64,000 nt of DNA from Ammoniphilus sp. YIM 78166. Lineage in GTDB: Bacteria > Bacillota > Bacilli > Aneurinibacillales > RAOX-1. The notes below the pieces were generated by a model that worked only from the letters and a program-made list of their open reading frames with translations, did no database searches and was not told where the DNA came from. Shown here one piece after another: positions 57,571 to 64,000 of this stretch. A program made the translations under genes and the position numbers. Each line of letters opens with the position of its first letter. Position 1 is the stretch's first letter. Where the stretch lies: the NCBI RefSeq assembly GCF_004522215.1, contig NZ_SDLR01000012.1:879-64878 (forward strand). Reading direction: 5' to 3'.

Positions 57571-57610
57571 AATCGCGGTCTTGCGGTACCTCAGGTGCTC
57601 CAACTTCTTG
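57571..57610 (-). repeat. Dispersed 40-bp repeat, copy 2
   Basis: Read on the minus strand this matches 24757-24796 at 36 of 40 positions (starts CAAGAAGTTGGA, centre CACCTGAGGTACC). Here it lies alone between two genes; at 24.8 kb it is the entry to the 51-52-bp repeat tract. Confidence 0.8.
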
Positions 57611-57629
57611 GACAATCACGCCATTTACG

Positions 57630-57671
57630 CAAAAAACAAGGGTGCCCCCAAACAGATGGGGACACCCTTCT
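57630..57671 (-). terminator. Terminator of the ABC-F gene
   Basis: AAGGGTG-CCCCCA stem-loop pairing with TGGGG-ACACCCTT, then GTTTTTT on the minus strand. Confidence 0.75.
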
Positions 57672-57674
57672 CAT

Positions 57675-59594
57675 TTATTCCTGAAGCAGCTCCCACTCTT
57701 CCATGAGAGATTCTAGATGCTGCTTCTTGTCTTCTAGCTGCTGATTGAGCTCGTGGGCTTTCAGTGGATCTTCAAAGGTTTCGGGCGCACAGAGAAGCTC
57801 TTCTAAGGTAGCAATCTCTGTTTCCATATCCTCGATTTTCTTTTCAATCTCCTCGATTTTTCGCAGGCGCTGCCTTTCTTTCTTCTGCTGTTCTTTATCC
57901 TGCAGGAAATTCTCTTTATCCGAGGTTCGACGTTCTTTCTCGTCTGCTTGATCTTGGGCAGGGGAAGGCGTCTTCCCGAGCTCTTCGAGCTCGGTTTTCT
58001 TTTCCAGGAAGTATTCGTAATTGCCTAGATAACTCACCGCACCATGTGGATTCAGTTCAATGACCCGAGTTGCCATTTTGTTTAAGAAATAACGGTCATG
58101 GGAAACGAACAGAATCGTACCGGGATAGTCCTCCAGGGCATTCTCCAGCACTTCTTTGCTATAGATGTCCAAGTGGTTCGTCGGCTCGTCCAAAATCAAG
58201 AAGTTGGAGTTCTGCAGCATCAGCTTCGCTAAGCTGACTCTCGCTTTTTCTCCACCGCTTAAAGTCGAGACCTTCTTGAGTACATCATCCCCGCTGAATA
58301 AAAAATTACCGAGAACCGTGCGGATGTCCTTTTCTGGCATGAGGGAATAATCGTCCCAGAGCTCCATAAGTACGGTCTTGTCCCCGGTGAGCTCTTTCTG
58401 CTCTTGATCGTAATACCCGATGGATACATTGGATCCAAGAGTAATAGAACCATCTAGAGGAGCGAGCTCTCCTACGACCGTTTTCAGCAGAGTCGACTTT
58501 CCTATCCCATTGGGCCCAAGTAACGCCACGCGCTCGCCGCGGTCGAGCTGGAAGGTGAGGCCGGAACTCAACGTTTTCTCCGGATAGCCTACGGATAGAT
58601 CTTTAATTTTTAAAACTTCATTCCCGCTTACCCGCTCAATGTCAAAGGAGAAGGACACTCGCTTATCCGATGTAATCGGGCGATGAACCCGATCGATCTT
58701 GTCGAGCATTTTTCGTCGGCTTTGGGCACGCTTCGTGGTGGAAGCACGAGCGATGTTGCGAGCGATAAAATCTTCAATGCGATTGATTTCGGCTTGCTGC
58801 TTCTCAAACATGGCAAGCTGTCTCTCGATATCTTCTGCCTTCAAATCGAGGTAGCGCGAGTAGTTTCCGACGAATCGCTTGCACTGGGTTCGTTCAATCT
58901 CGTAAATGAGATTGACAAGGGCGTCTAGAAAATAACGGTCATGGGAGACCACTAGAACGGCCCCATTATAGTTATGAAGGTATCGCTCCAGCCAGGTCAG
59001 CGTTTCGATGTCTAGGTAGTTGGTCGGCTCGTCCAATACCAGGATATCGGGGGTGCTGAGCAAGAGCTTGCAGAGAGCCAGGCGGGTTTTTTGTCCGCCG
59101 CTTAATGAAGATATAAAGGTTTGATAATCTTCTTCATAAAAACGCAAGCCATGAAGAATGCTGCGGATATTGGCTTCATATTGATACCCGCCCTTCTCCT
59201 TGAACCGGTCGGAGAGAGCGGAGTATTGAGCGAGAAGCTGTTCATAATCTTTTGCAGGAAGGACTTCGCCCATCTTGGCTTCTAGTACACGGAGCTCCGC
59301 TTCCATCGCACGCAGCGATGCGAAGGTTGCGATCATTTCTTCCCAAATGGTTTTATCGGATTCCAGCCCGCTGTCTTGAGCTAAATAGCCTAACACCACA
59401 TCTTTTCCTTTGCGAATATCTCCGCTATCAGGAAGCAATTGTCCTGTAATAATCTTAAGTAACGTGGATTTCCCTGCGCCATTCACTCCCACGAGTCCAA
59501 TGCGCTCTCCCGTTTGAATTTGCAGGTTGATTCCACTCAGAATGGGTTCAGCAGCAAACGATTTGGAAATATCAACTGCTTGTAATAAAATCAT
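57675..59594 (-). CDS. ydiF: ABC-F family ATPase (YdiF-like)
   Basis: A 639-residue soluble protein with two ATP-binding domains: Walker A GVNGAGKSTLL and GPNGIGKSTLL, signatures LSGGQKTRL and LSGGEKARV, Walker B LVLDEPTNYLD and LILDEPTNHLD. A P-site linker joins them (about 240-300), and the C-terminus is a charged coiled coil (about 545-639). The family acts on ribosomes in translation or resistance. ATG 59594 has GAGGTG 6 bp upstream. Position matches B. subtilis ydiF behind tsaD. Confidence 0.94.
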   Translation of the reverse strand: MILLQAVDISKSFAAEPILSGINLQIQTGERIGLVGVNGAGKSTLLKIITGQLLPDSGDIRKGKDVVLGYLAQDSGLESDKTIWEEMIATFASLRAMEAELRVLEAKMGEVLPAKDYEQLLAQYSALSDRFKEKGGYQYEANIRSILHGLRFYEEDYQTFISSLSGGQKTRLALCKLLLSTPDILVLDEPTNYLDIETLTWLERYLHNYNGAVLVVSHDRYFLDALVNLIYEIERTQCKRFVGNYSRYLDLKAEDIERQLAMFEKQQAEINRIEDFIARNIARASTTKRAQSRRKMLDKIDRVHRPITSDKRVSFSFDIERVSGNEVLKIKDLSVGYPEKTLSSGLTFQLDRGERVALLGPNGIGKSTLLKTVVGELAPLDGSITLGSNVSIGYYDQEQKELTGDKTVLMELWDDYSLMPEKDIRTVLGNFLFSGDDVLKKVSTLSGGEKARVSLAKLMLQNSNFLILDEPTNHLDIYSKEVLENALEDYPGTILFVSHDRYFLNKMATRVIELNPHGAVSYLGNYEYFLEKKTELEELGKTPSPAQDQADEKERRTSDKENFLQDKEQQKKERQRLRKIEEIEKKIEDMETEIATLEELLCAPETFEDPLKAHELNQQLEDKKQHLESLMEEWELLQE

Positions 59595-59677
59595 GGATGT
59601 CACCTCGAAATATTATACATTCTAGTGTACCATATTCCGCTTCGAAAGGTGATGGAGAAGGGAGGAAGGCCAAGTTG

Positions 59678-60250
59678 ATGGGCAAAAAAGAATTGAGGAA
59701 GGAAATACTATCCAGAAGGAGCGAGCTAGATCCTCATATACGTGCCAGGAAGTCAAAGCAGATCGTAGAGATCATGTTAACTACGCCATGTTATCAAGCG
59801 GCAAATTATATATTTTCCTTTGTCCCCTTTGGAGATGAACCCCAAATTAAAGAGCTCTTATCTACCGCTATACAAGATGGTAAAAAAGTGGCTATTCCCA
59901 AGACTGTTCCTCAATCGAGAGAGATGATCCCTTACTTGTTTTCGGGCTGGGAGGAGCTTCAAGCGGGTCCATACGGCATTATGGAGCCTAATCCTGATCA
60001 AGCCATAGAAGCGGATGCCAAGCAAATCGACCTGATTATCATGCCAGGGGTTGCCTTTGATCGAATGGGCGGGAGACTCGGCTATGGAGGGGGATATTAT
60101 GATCGCTTTCTCTCCAAGCTTTCTCCACGTCCTACACTGGCGGCGCTATGCTTTGATGAGCAGATCATGGAGGAAGTTCCAATGGACGAGCATGATCATC
60201 GTGTGGATATTCTGGTCACAGACCAGGGATGGATGTACGTTGTGAAATAA
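59678..60250 (+). CDS. 5-formyltetrahydrofolate cyclo-ligase
   Basis: A 190-residue ATP-dependent enzyme converting 5-formyl-THF to 5,10-methenyl-THF. KKELRKEILSRRSEL near the start and IIMPGVAFDRMGGRLGYGGGYYDRFL (about 115-140) are the family signatures. ATG 59678 (or TTG 59675) follows GGGAGG; the frame extends further upstream without a site. It is divergent from ydiF. Confidence 0.93.
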   Translation: MGKKELRKEILSRRSELDPHIRARKSKQIVEIMLTTPCYQAANYIFSFVPFGDEPQIKELLSTAIQDGKKVAIPKTVPQSREMIPYLFSGWEELQAGPYGIMEPNPDQAIEADAKQIDLIIMPGVAFDRMGGRLGYGGGYYDRFLSKLSPRPTLAALCFDEQIMEEVPMDEHDHRVDILVTDQGWMYVVK

Positions 60251-60258
60251 TGTACAAT
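60240..60258 (+). promoter_or_regulatory. Candidate Rex operator and -10 of moaB operon
   Basis: TTGTGAAATAATGTACAA (60240-60257) agrees with the Rex consensus TTGTGAAATATTTCACAA at 15 of 18 positions and overlaps a TACAAT -10. It lies 43 bp before moaB in the operon that also carries rex. Confidence 0.5.
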
Positions 60259-60299
60259 ATAAGGGGATTCGTGTTTTATTTTTCATTAGGAGGATGTAC

Positions 60300-60815
60300 A
60301 TGTCTGAATATAAAGTTGCTGTTTTAACTGCAAGTAATTCCATCTATCGCGGTGAAAGAGAAAATGACAGCGTTGTGAAGCTCGTTGAACTGCTGAAGGT
60401 TCACCTAAACAGCGAAATATATATCCACCGGTTGTCTCCGGATCACATTGAAATGCTTCGTGAAAATATGATTGAGTTGACGGATAGAGAGCGTGTGGAC
60501 TTGTTGTTTACCGTCGGCGGTACCGGATTAAGTCCGGAAGACGTGACGCCTGAAGCAACAGAAGGAGTCATTGATCGTGTTGTTCCAGGATTAGCAGAGG
60601 AAATGAGAAGAGCGGCCATTGCTAATTCACGTCGAGCCATGCTTACGAGGGCTGTTTGTGGAACCAGAGGAAATACCTTGATTATCAATCTTCCAGGCAA
60701 TCCTAAAGGAGTCGAAGAATGCTTCACGGCAATCTGCGATCAGATCCCACATGCGATCAATATCATTCATGGCAACACAGGCGCGGGTTCAATGACAAGG
60801 GAGGAAACTTGGTGA
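60300..60815 (+). CDS. moaB: Molybdenum cofactor biosynthesis protein MoaB/Mog
   Basis: A 171-residue adenylyltransferase acting on molybdopterin. It has the MoCF domain pattern: KVAVLTASNSIYRGERENDS, LLFTVGGTGLSPEDVTPEA, GNTLIINLPGNPKGVEE. ATG 60300 is chosen because AGGAGG ends 6 bp before it. Its TGA overlaps the GTG start of the next gene. Confidence 0.93.
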   Translation: MSEYKVAVLTASNSIYRGERENDSVVKLVELLKVHLNSEIYIHRLSPDHIEMLRENMIELTDRERVDLLFTVGGTGLSPEDVTPEATEGVIDRVVPGLAEEMRRAAIANSRRAMLTRAVCGTRGNTLIINLPGNPKGVEECFTAICDQIPHAINIIHGNTGAGSMTREETW

Positions 60816-61804
60816 AGCCAACGTACTTAAAAGAAATTCATGTTGAACAGGCTGTCGGTATGAAGCTTGGTCACGATTTAACTCGTATCCTGCCGGGCGA
60901 GTTTAAGGGAAGAGCCTTTAAGGCGGGTCATGTGATAACGGAAGAAGATATCCCGAAGCTGTTGGATATTGGAAAAAGGCATATCTACGTGTTGGACATT
61001 CCTGAGGGCTTCTTGCATGAAAATGAAGGAGCAGAACGAATGGCGAAGGCTCTTTCTGGCGAGAATATTCAGCTCACTGAGCCCGTTGAAGGAAAAGTAA
61101 CGCTTAAGTCGACTATTCACGGTTTGCTTAAAGTGAACGCGGGTATCGTCCACCAAGCAAATGAGATCGAAGAAATATCGGTTTCTACTTTGGTGGATAA
61201 TGTGATTGTGCGCCCAGGACAATCGGTTGCCGGGGTTCGTCCCATTCCCCTTATTATAGATGAAGCCAAGATACAATCTATTGAAGGGTTGGCGGCAATA
61301 GGACCGGCTCTGCGGATTAAGCCCTTTCAGTCGATGAAGGTGGGAATGGTTACAACGGGCAGTGAGGTGTTTACGGGCAGAATCCAAGATAAGTTTGGAC
61401 CTGTAGTACGGGAAAAAATACAAGCGTTTGGTTCAGAAGTGGTTGAACAGCGTTTTGCAGATGATGATACGGAACATATTCAGCAAGAGATTCGTTATTT
61501 CCTTGAGCAAAAGGTAGATCTGATTCTTGTGACAGGCGGAATGTCTGTAGACCCGGATGACCGTACGCCCGGAGCGATTAAAGGGGTAGGGGCCCATGTC
61601 GTTCGCTATGGAACCCCCATGCTTCCAGGCTCTATGCTGATGGTGGCCTATTACGGGGATACGCCTATCTTAGGACTACCCGGTTGTGTTATGCATGACC
61701 CTTATACCTCATTCGATGTTTTCTTGCCTCGAATTCTTGCAGGAGAGAAAATTGTTGAGCAGGACATCATCTCCTTAGGGTATGGCGGATATCACTCTTG
61801 CTAA
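60812..61804 (+). CDS. Molybdopterin-binding (MoeA/CinA-like) protein
   Basis: A 330-residue protein with an N-terminal SAF/beta-barrel-like part (about 1-160) and a C-terminal MoCF molybdopterin-binding domain (about 175-320: KVGMVTTGSEVFTGRIQDKFGP, DLILVTGGMSVDPDDRTPGAIK, ILGLPGCVMHDP). It is shorter than MoeA and lacks parts of it, so it may be a cofactor-binding regulator or accessory protein. GTG start coupled to moaB; rex follows 26 bp later. Confidence 0.85.
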   Translation: MKPTYLKEIHVEQAVGMKLGHDLTRILPGEFKGRAFKAGHVITEEDIPKLLDIGKRHIYVLDIPEGFLHENEGAERMAKALSGENIQLTEPVEGKVTLKSTIHGLLKVNAGIVHQANEIEEISVSTLVDNVIVRPGQSVAGVRPIPLIIDEAKIQSIEGLAAIGPALRIKPFQSMKVGMVTTGSEVFTGRIQDKFGPVVREKIQAFGSEVVEQRFADDDTEHIQQEIRYFLEQKVDLILVTGGMSVDPDDRTPGAIKGVGAHVVRYGTPMLPGSMLMVAYYGDTPILGLPGCVMHDPYTSFDVFLPRILAGEKIVEQDIISLGYGGYHSC

Positions 61805-61830
61805 TATTGAACCGATAAGGAGGTGGTGTC

Positions 61831-62478
61831 ATGGATCAAGTAATCCCTAAGGTAACGGCCAAAAGGCTTCCAATATATTTTCGCTATTTGGATCGGCTTT
61901 CTTCCCTTGGCATTCGCAGGGTATCTTCAGCTGAACTGAGTCGTTCTCTCAATATTGACCCTGCTACGATTCGAAGAGATCTATCTTATTTGGGAGCCTT
62001 AGGTCGCAAGGGCTATGGGTATGATGTAGAATATCTCATTCAGTTTTTGCGAGAGTTCTTAAAGCAAGATGAAACCACCCATGTTATCCTCGTTGGAGTA
62101 GGGAACTTGGGTACAGCTTTATTGCAATATGACTTTTTAAAAAACAACGCGATGATTGTCGCTGCCTTTGACAGTGATCCCTCAAAGATCGGCCAAAAGA
62201 TTAACGGCATTCCGATCTATGGGATGAACTCTTTTGAACAGGTTGTAAAGGAAGAAGAGGTCCTTGTAGCGATTTTAACCGTCCCGGTGCATGCTGCCCA
62301 AGATGTGACAGATCAGCTCGTCAAAGCAGGGATTAAGGGGATTCTGAACTTCACTCCAACGAGACTTCAGGTTCCAGACGAGATTAAGATTCATTACATT
62401 GACCTAAGTGTTGAACTTCAGTCTCTTGTTTACTTTTTGAAAAAAAATGAACCGGTGGTCGTGGAAGAAGATGAATGA
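61831..62478 (+). CDS. rex: Redox-sensing transcriptional repressor Rex
   Basis: A 215-residue repressor reading the NADH/NAD ratio. The N-terminal winged helix (TAKRLPIYFRYLDRLSSLGIRRVSSAELSRSLNIDPATIRRDLSYLGALGRKGYGY) is followed by a Rossmann domain (VILVGVGNLGTALLQYDF, DSDPSKIGQKINGIPIY) and a C-terminal swap helix. Position between ydiF and tatC matches B. subtilis ydiH. Confidence 0.97.
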   Translation: MDQVIPKVTAKRLPIYFRYLDRLSSLGIRRVSSAELSRSLNIDPATIRRDLSYLGALGRKGYGYDVEYLIQFLREFLKQDETTHVILVGVGNLGTALLQYDFLKNNAMIVAAFDSDPSKIGQKINGIPIYGMNSFEQVVKEEEVLVAILTVPVHAAQDVTDQLVKAGIKGILNFTPTRLQVPDEIKIHYIDLSVELQSLVYFLKKNEPVVVEEDE

Positions 62479-63238
62479 TAAAGAAATGTCCATGATTGAA
62501 CACCTTTCTGAGCTTCGTCGAAGGCTCATTTGGGTCATCGCCTGCTTTATCTTATTCATGGTAATTGGCTTTATTTCAGCAAAGCCCGTAGTCGAATATA
62601 TGAAAAATGATCCTGCTGCCAGCCAAATTTCCTGGCACGTCTTTGGATTTACGGATGCGCTTAGGATCTATATGCAGGTAGCATTTGTTATTGCCATCGT
62701 CCTGACCCTTCCGGTTATCTTATATCATGTATGGCGCTTTATGTCGCCTGGCCTCACGGAACTCGAACGCAGAGCGCTGCTGCTTTATATTCCTTTTGCT
62801 TTCTTATTGCTTTTATTAGGCATTTCCTTTGGGTATTATATTCTTTTTCCTATGATTATCGGGTTCATGTCGAACTTTACATACGCCTTGGGGGCGGAAG
62901 AGACGTATGGGCTGACCCAATACTTTCAATTTATGTTTAATCTCATTGTACCGGTTAGCTTACTATTCGAGCTTCCCGTCATTATCTTATTTCTCACCAC
63001 CATCCGAGTACTCAACCCGATGATTCTGGTGAAGTTCCGCAAGTATGCGCTGTTCCTTTCGGTGGTAATCTCAGCCTTGATCACCCCGCCTGATTTCATT
63101 TCCAACATCTTGGTGGCTATTCCGTTGGTCATCCTTTACGAGATCAGTATCTGGCTGTCGAAGTGGGTTTATCGCAAGCAGAAAGAAAAAGATAAAGAGT
63201 GGGAAGAAGAGTTTGCCCTGATTAAAACGGATGATTAA
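62471..63238 (+). CDS. tatC: Twin-arginine translocase subunit TatC
   Basis: A 255-residue membrane protein with six transmembrane helices. The signature N-terminus MSMIEHLSELRRRL and FMSPGLTELERRALLLYIPFAFLLLLLGISFGYY region with the conserved Pro/Glu are present. It recognises twin-Arg signal peptides. A tatA gene is not adjacent, unlike B. subtilis tatAy-tatCy. ATG 62471 overlaps the rex stop by 8 bp; ATG 62486 is an alternative. Confidence 0.94.
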   Translation: MNDKEMSMIEHLSELRRRLIWVIACFILFMVIGFISAKPVVEYMKNDPAASQISWHVFGFTDALRIYMQVAFVIAIVLTLPVILYHVWRFMSPGLTELERRALLLYIPFAFLLLLLGISFGYYILFPMIIGFMSNFTYALGAEETYGLTQYFQFMFNLIVPVSLLFELPVIILFLTTIRVLNPMILVKFRKYALFLSVVISALITPPDFISNILVAIPLVILYEISIWLSKWVYRKQKEKDKEWEEEFALIKTDD

Positions 63239-63377
63239 GGAGAGGAGAAAGTGGCCTCTTCTTTTTTGTGTTGTTGGGGTGGGGGAGCTGGGCTGGGGCT
63301 TGCGGAGTAGGGCTGAAGGGGCAGGGCTGGGCTGGCTGTTTGGAATAATTACCGGTTCGGGAGCAAGAGGGCTGGAT

Positions 63378-63512
63378 TCGTGACCAAAGTGGAGGAATTA
63401 ACTGTAATGATTGCTTGTATGTGAGCATCCGGCATGAAATCGTGAGCAACGAGCATGCGATCGTGAGCAAAGGCCTAGCGTTCGTGAGTAAATGGGTTTT
63501 GGCTCTGGCGAG
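63378..63512. repeat. 21-bp periodic array with TCGTGAGCA core
   Basis: TGA of the core falls at 63381, 63422, 63443, 63464 and 63485 (steps 41, 21, 21, 21), with weaker matches at about 63402 and 63506. TCGTGAGCAA is the reverse complement of the TTGCTCACGA core at 24.6 kb. Confidence 0.8.
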
Positions 63513-63560
63513 AAGTCGCTAGTGGTCAGGAATCACGCTGCTTTTCTTTGAAAATGCGAA

Positions 63561-63686
63561 AAAACGGCCCTGTTTCTAGAGTGAAGTGGATGCTTACTCA
63601 AGCTCTGAGCAAAAAGTAGCCCGAAAACGGCTCTATCTCCAGAAATAACCAGTTGGACTACTTCAAGTGCAGCTTGTCAGGCTAGC
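63561..63686. repeat. Two imperfect 63-bp direct repeats
   Basis: AAAACGGCCCTGTTTCTAGA at 63561 and AAAACGGCTCTATCTCCAGA at 63624 start two 63-bp units; similarity fades after the first about 45 bp. The length is three times 21. Confidence 0.65.
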
Positions 63687-63796
63687 CCCGCCCAACACTT
63701 TTATTCCCTCAAGTATGCAACCCCCCTCCTTCGGAAAGGATGGGAAAGGTAAAAACGCCTACACAAATTTTTAACAAAAAAATCTGTTCAAAGGGC

Positions 63797-63862
63797 TTGC
63801 AAAGTTGGGGAAAAATGACTATTATTATAAATGTGTTAGCACTCATGGTGAATGAGTGCTAA
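63797..63862 (+). promoter_or_regulatory. groES promoter and CIRCE element
   Basis: TTGCAA (63797-63802) and TATTAT (63820-63825) have 17 bp spacing. The CIRCE palindrome TTAGCACTC-N9-GAGTGCTAA (63836-63862) is perfect, so HrcA should repress this operon in the absence of heat stress. Confidence 0.96.
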
Positions 63863-63904
63863 TAAAACAAAAAACGCAAATGTCCTTAAGGAGGGTGTTT
63901 CACA

Positions 63905-64000
63905 GTGTTAAGACCATTAGGTGACCGTGTAGTTCTTGAAGCAATTGCTAAGGAAGAAACAACAGCAAGCGGTATCGTTCTACCAGACACAGCAAAGGAA
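63905..64000 (+). CDS. groES: Co-chaperonin GroES (5' part, runs off the window)
   Basis: The first 32 codons are present, starting LRPLGDRVVLEAIAKEE after the GTG start and continuing ASGIVLPDTAKE, the standard GroES N-terminus with the mobile loop region. AAGGAGGG lies upstream. The rest of groES and probably groEL lie beyond the window. Confidence 0.96.
   Translation, partial: MLRPLGDRVVLEAIAKEETTASGIVLPDTAKE

Larger units (their letters stand above)
63239..63835. repeat. 600-bp gene-free region with periodic repeats
   Basis: No supported gene. It contains a weak tatC terminator (GAGAGG...CCTCTTC then T6, about 63242-63268), a G-rich stretch with GGGCTG words (63275-63340), the TCGTGA periodic array (63378-63512), and a 63-bp direct repeat (63561-63686, starting AAAACGGC). 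The last about 40 bp are the groES promoter. Confidence 0.75.

Noticed and set aside
57513..57716. Plus-strand 67-codon frame with CGTSGAPTS
   Set aside because: Contains the dispersed 40-bp repeat and runs into the ydiF terminator and gene; no independent coding evidence.

Overview
The window is one continuous piece of chromosome from a spore-forming Gram-positive bacterium of the order Bacillales. Evidence for this is the sporulation genes (a SleB-type cortex hydrolase, an SspK-like SASP, CmpA, a YhcN-type lipoprotein), strong AGGAGG ribosome sites, TTGACA/TATAAT promoters, and a right half that keeps the Bacillus subtilis acpS-ydcC-alr-ndoAI-ndoA-tex ... tsaE-tsaB-rimI-tsaD-ydiF-rex-tatC-groES order. 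The genus cannot be fixed from sequence alone. An Ammoniphilus/Aneurinibacillus/Brevibacillus-like lineage is a guess based on the IMEF-type encapsulin. I saw no rRNA, tRNA, CRISPR array, prophage or insertion sequence.

Left part, 0-25 kb: envelope and spore genes (uppP, ndh, sleB-like, a DUF421 protein with a Cam-type gamma carbonic anhydrase, DUF2935, YhcN-like lipoprotein, YvlD-like membrane protein, NERD protein). Next comes an iron block. A flavodoxin and a Cas4/AddB-like four-cysteine protein lie behind a near-perfect Fur box, a 151-residue unknown gene has its own Fur-like boxes, and a convergent pair encodes an encapsulin shell and an IMEF-type ferritin-like cargo with a C-terminal targeting peptide. 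After that follow an amidohydrolase, hutU-hutI-hutG, an ArsR-czcD metal efflux unit, a strongly equipped 27-residue cationic peptide gene, pepA, and a c-di-AMP (ydaO) riboswitch ahead of an LSM-like gene, an LD-carboxypeptidase and a UspA protein.

Middle, 25-42 kb: an SDR gene with sspK, a truncated hemoglobin with an FNR-type site, an ECF sigma/anti-sigma pair, ydcF-like, an MFS exporter, prfC, uvsE, a polysaccharide deacetylase, and a glycolytic cluster (cggR, an NlpC/P60 protein lacking its catalytic Cys, glcK, pfkA, pyk). A cytochrome b-molybdopterin oxidoreductase fusion follows.

Right part, 42-64 kb: the conserved acpS-to-groES region, with a cluster of DnaA boxes behind tsaD and a CIRCE element before groES.

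The most unusual feature outside genes is a family of intergenic arrays at 7.4-7.7, 24.6 and 63.4 kb. In these, a short conserved word of about 9 bp recurs every 20-21 bp (two helical turns) with unrelated spacer sequence between. Longer dispersed repeats link 24.4-24.9 kb to 40.7 and 57.6 kb.
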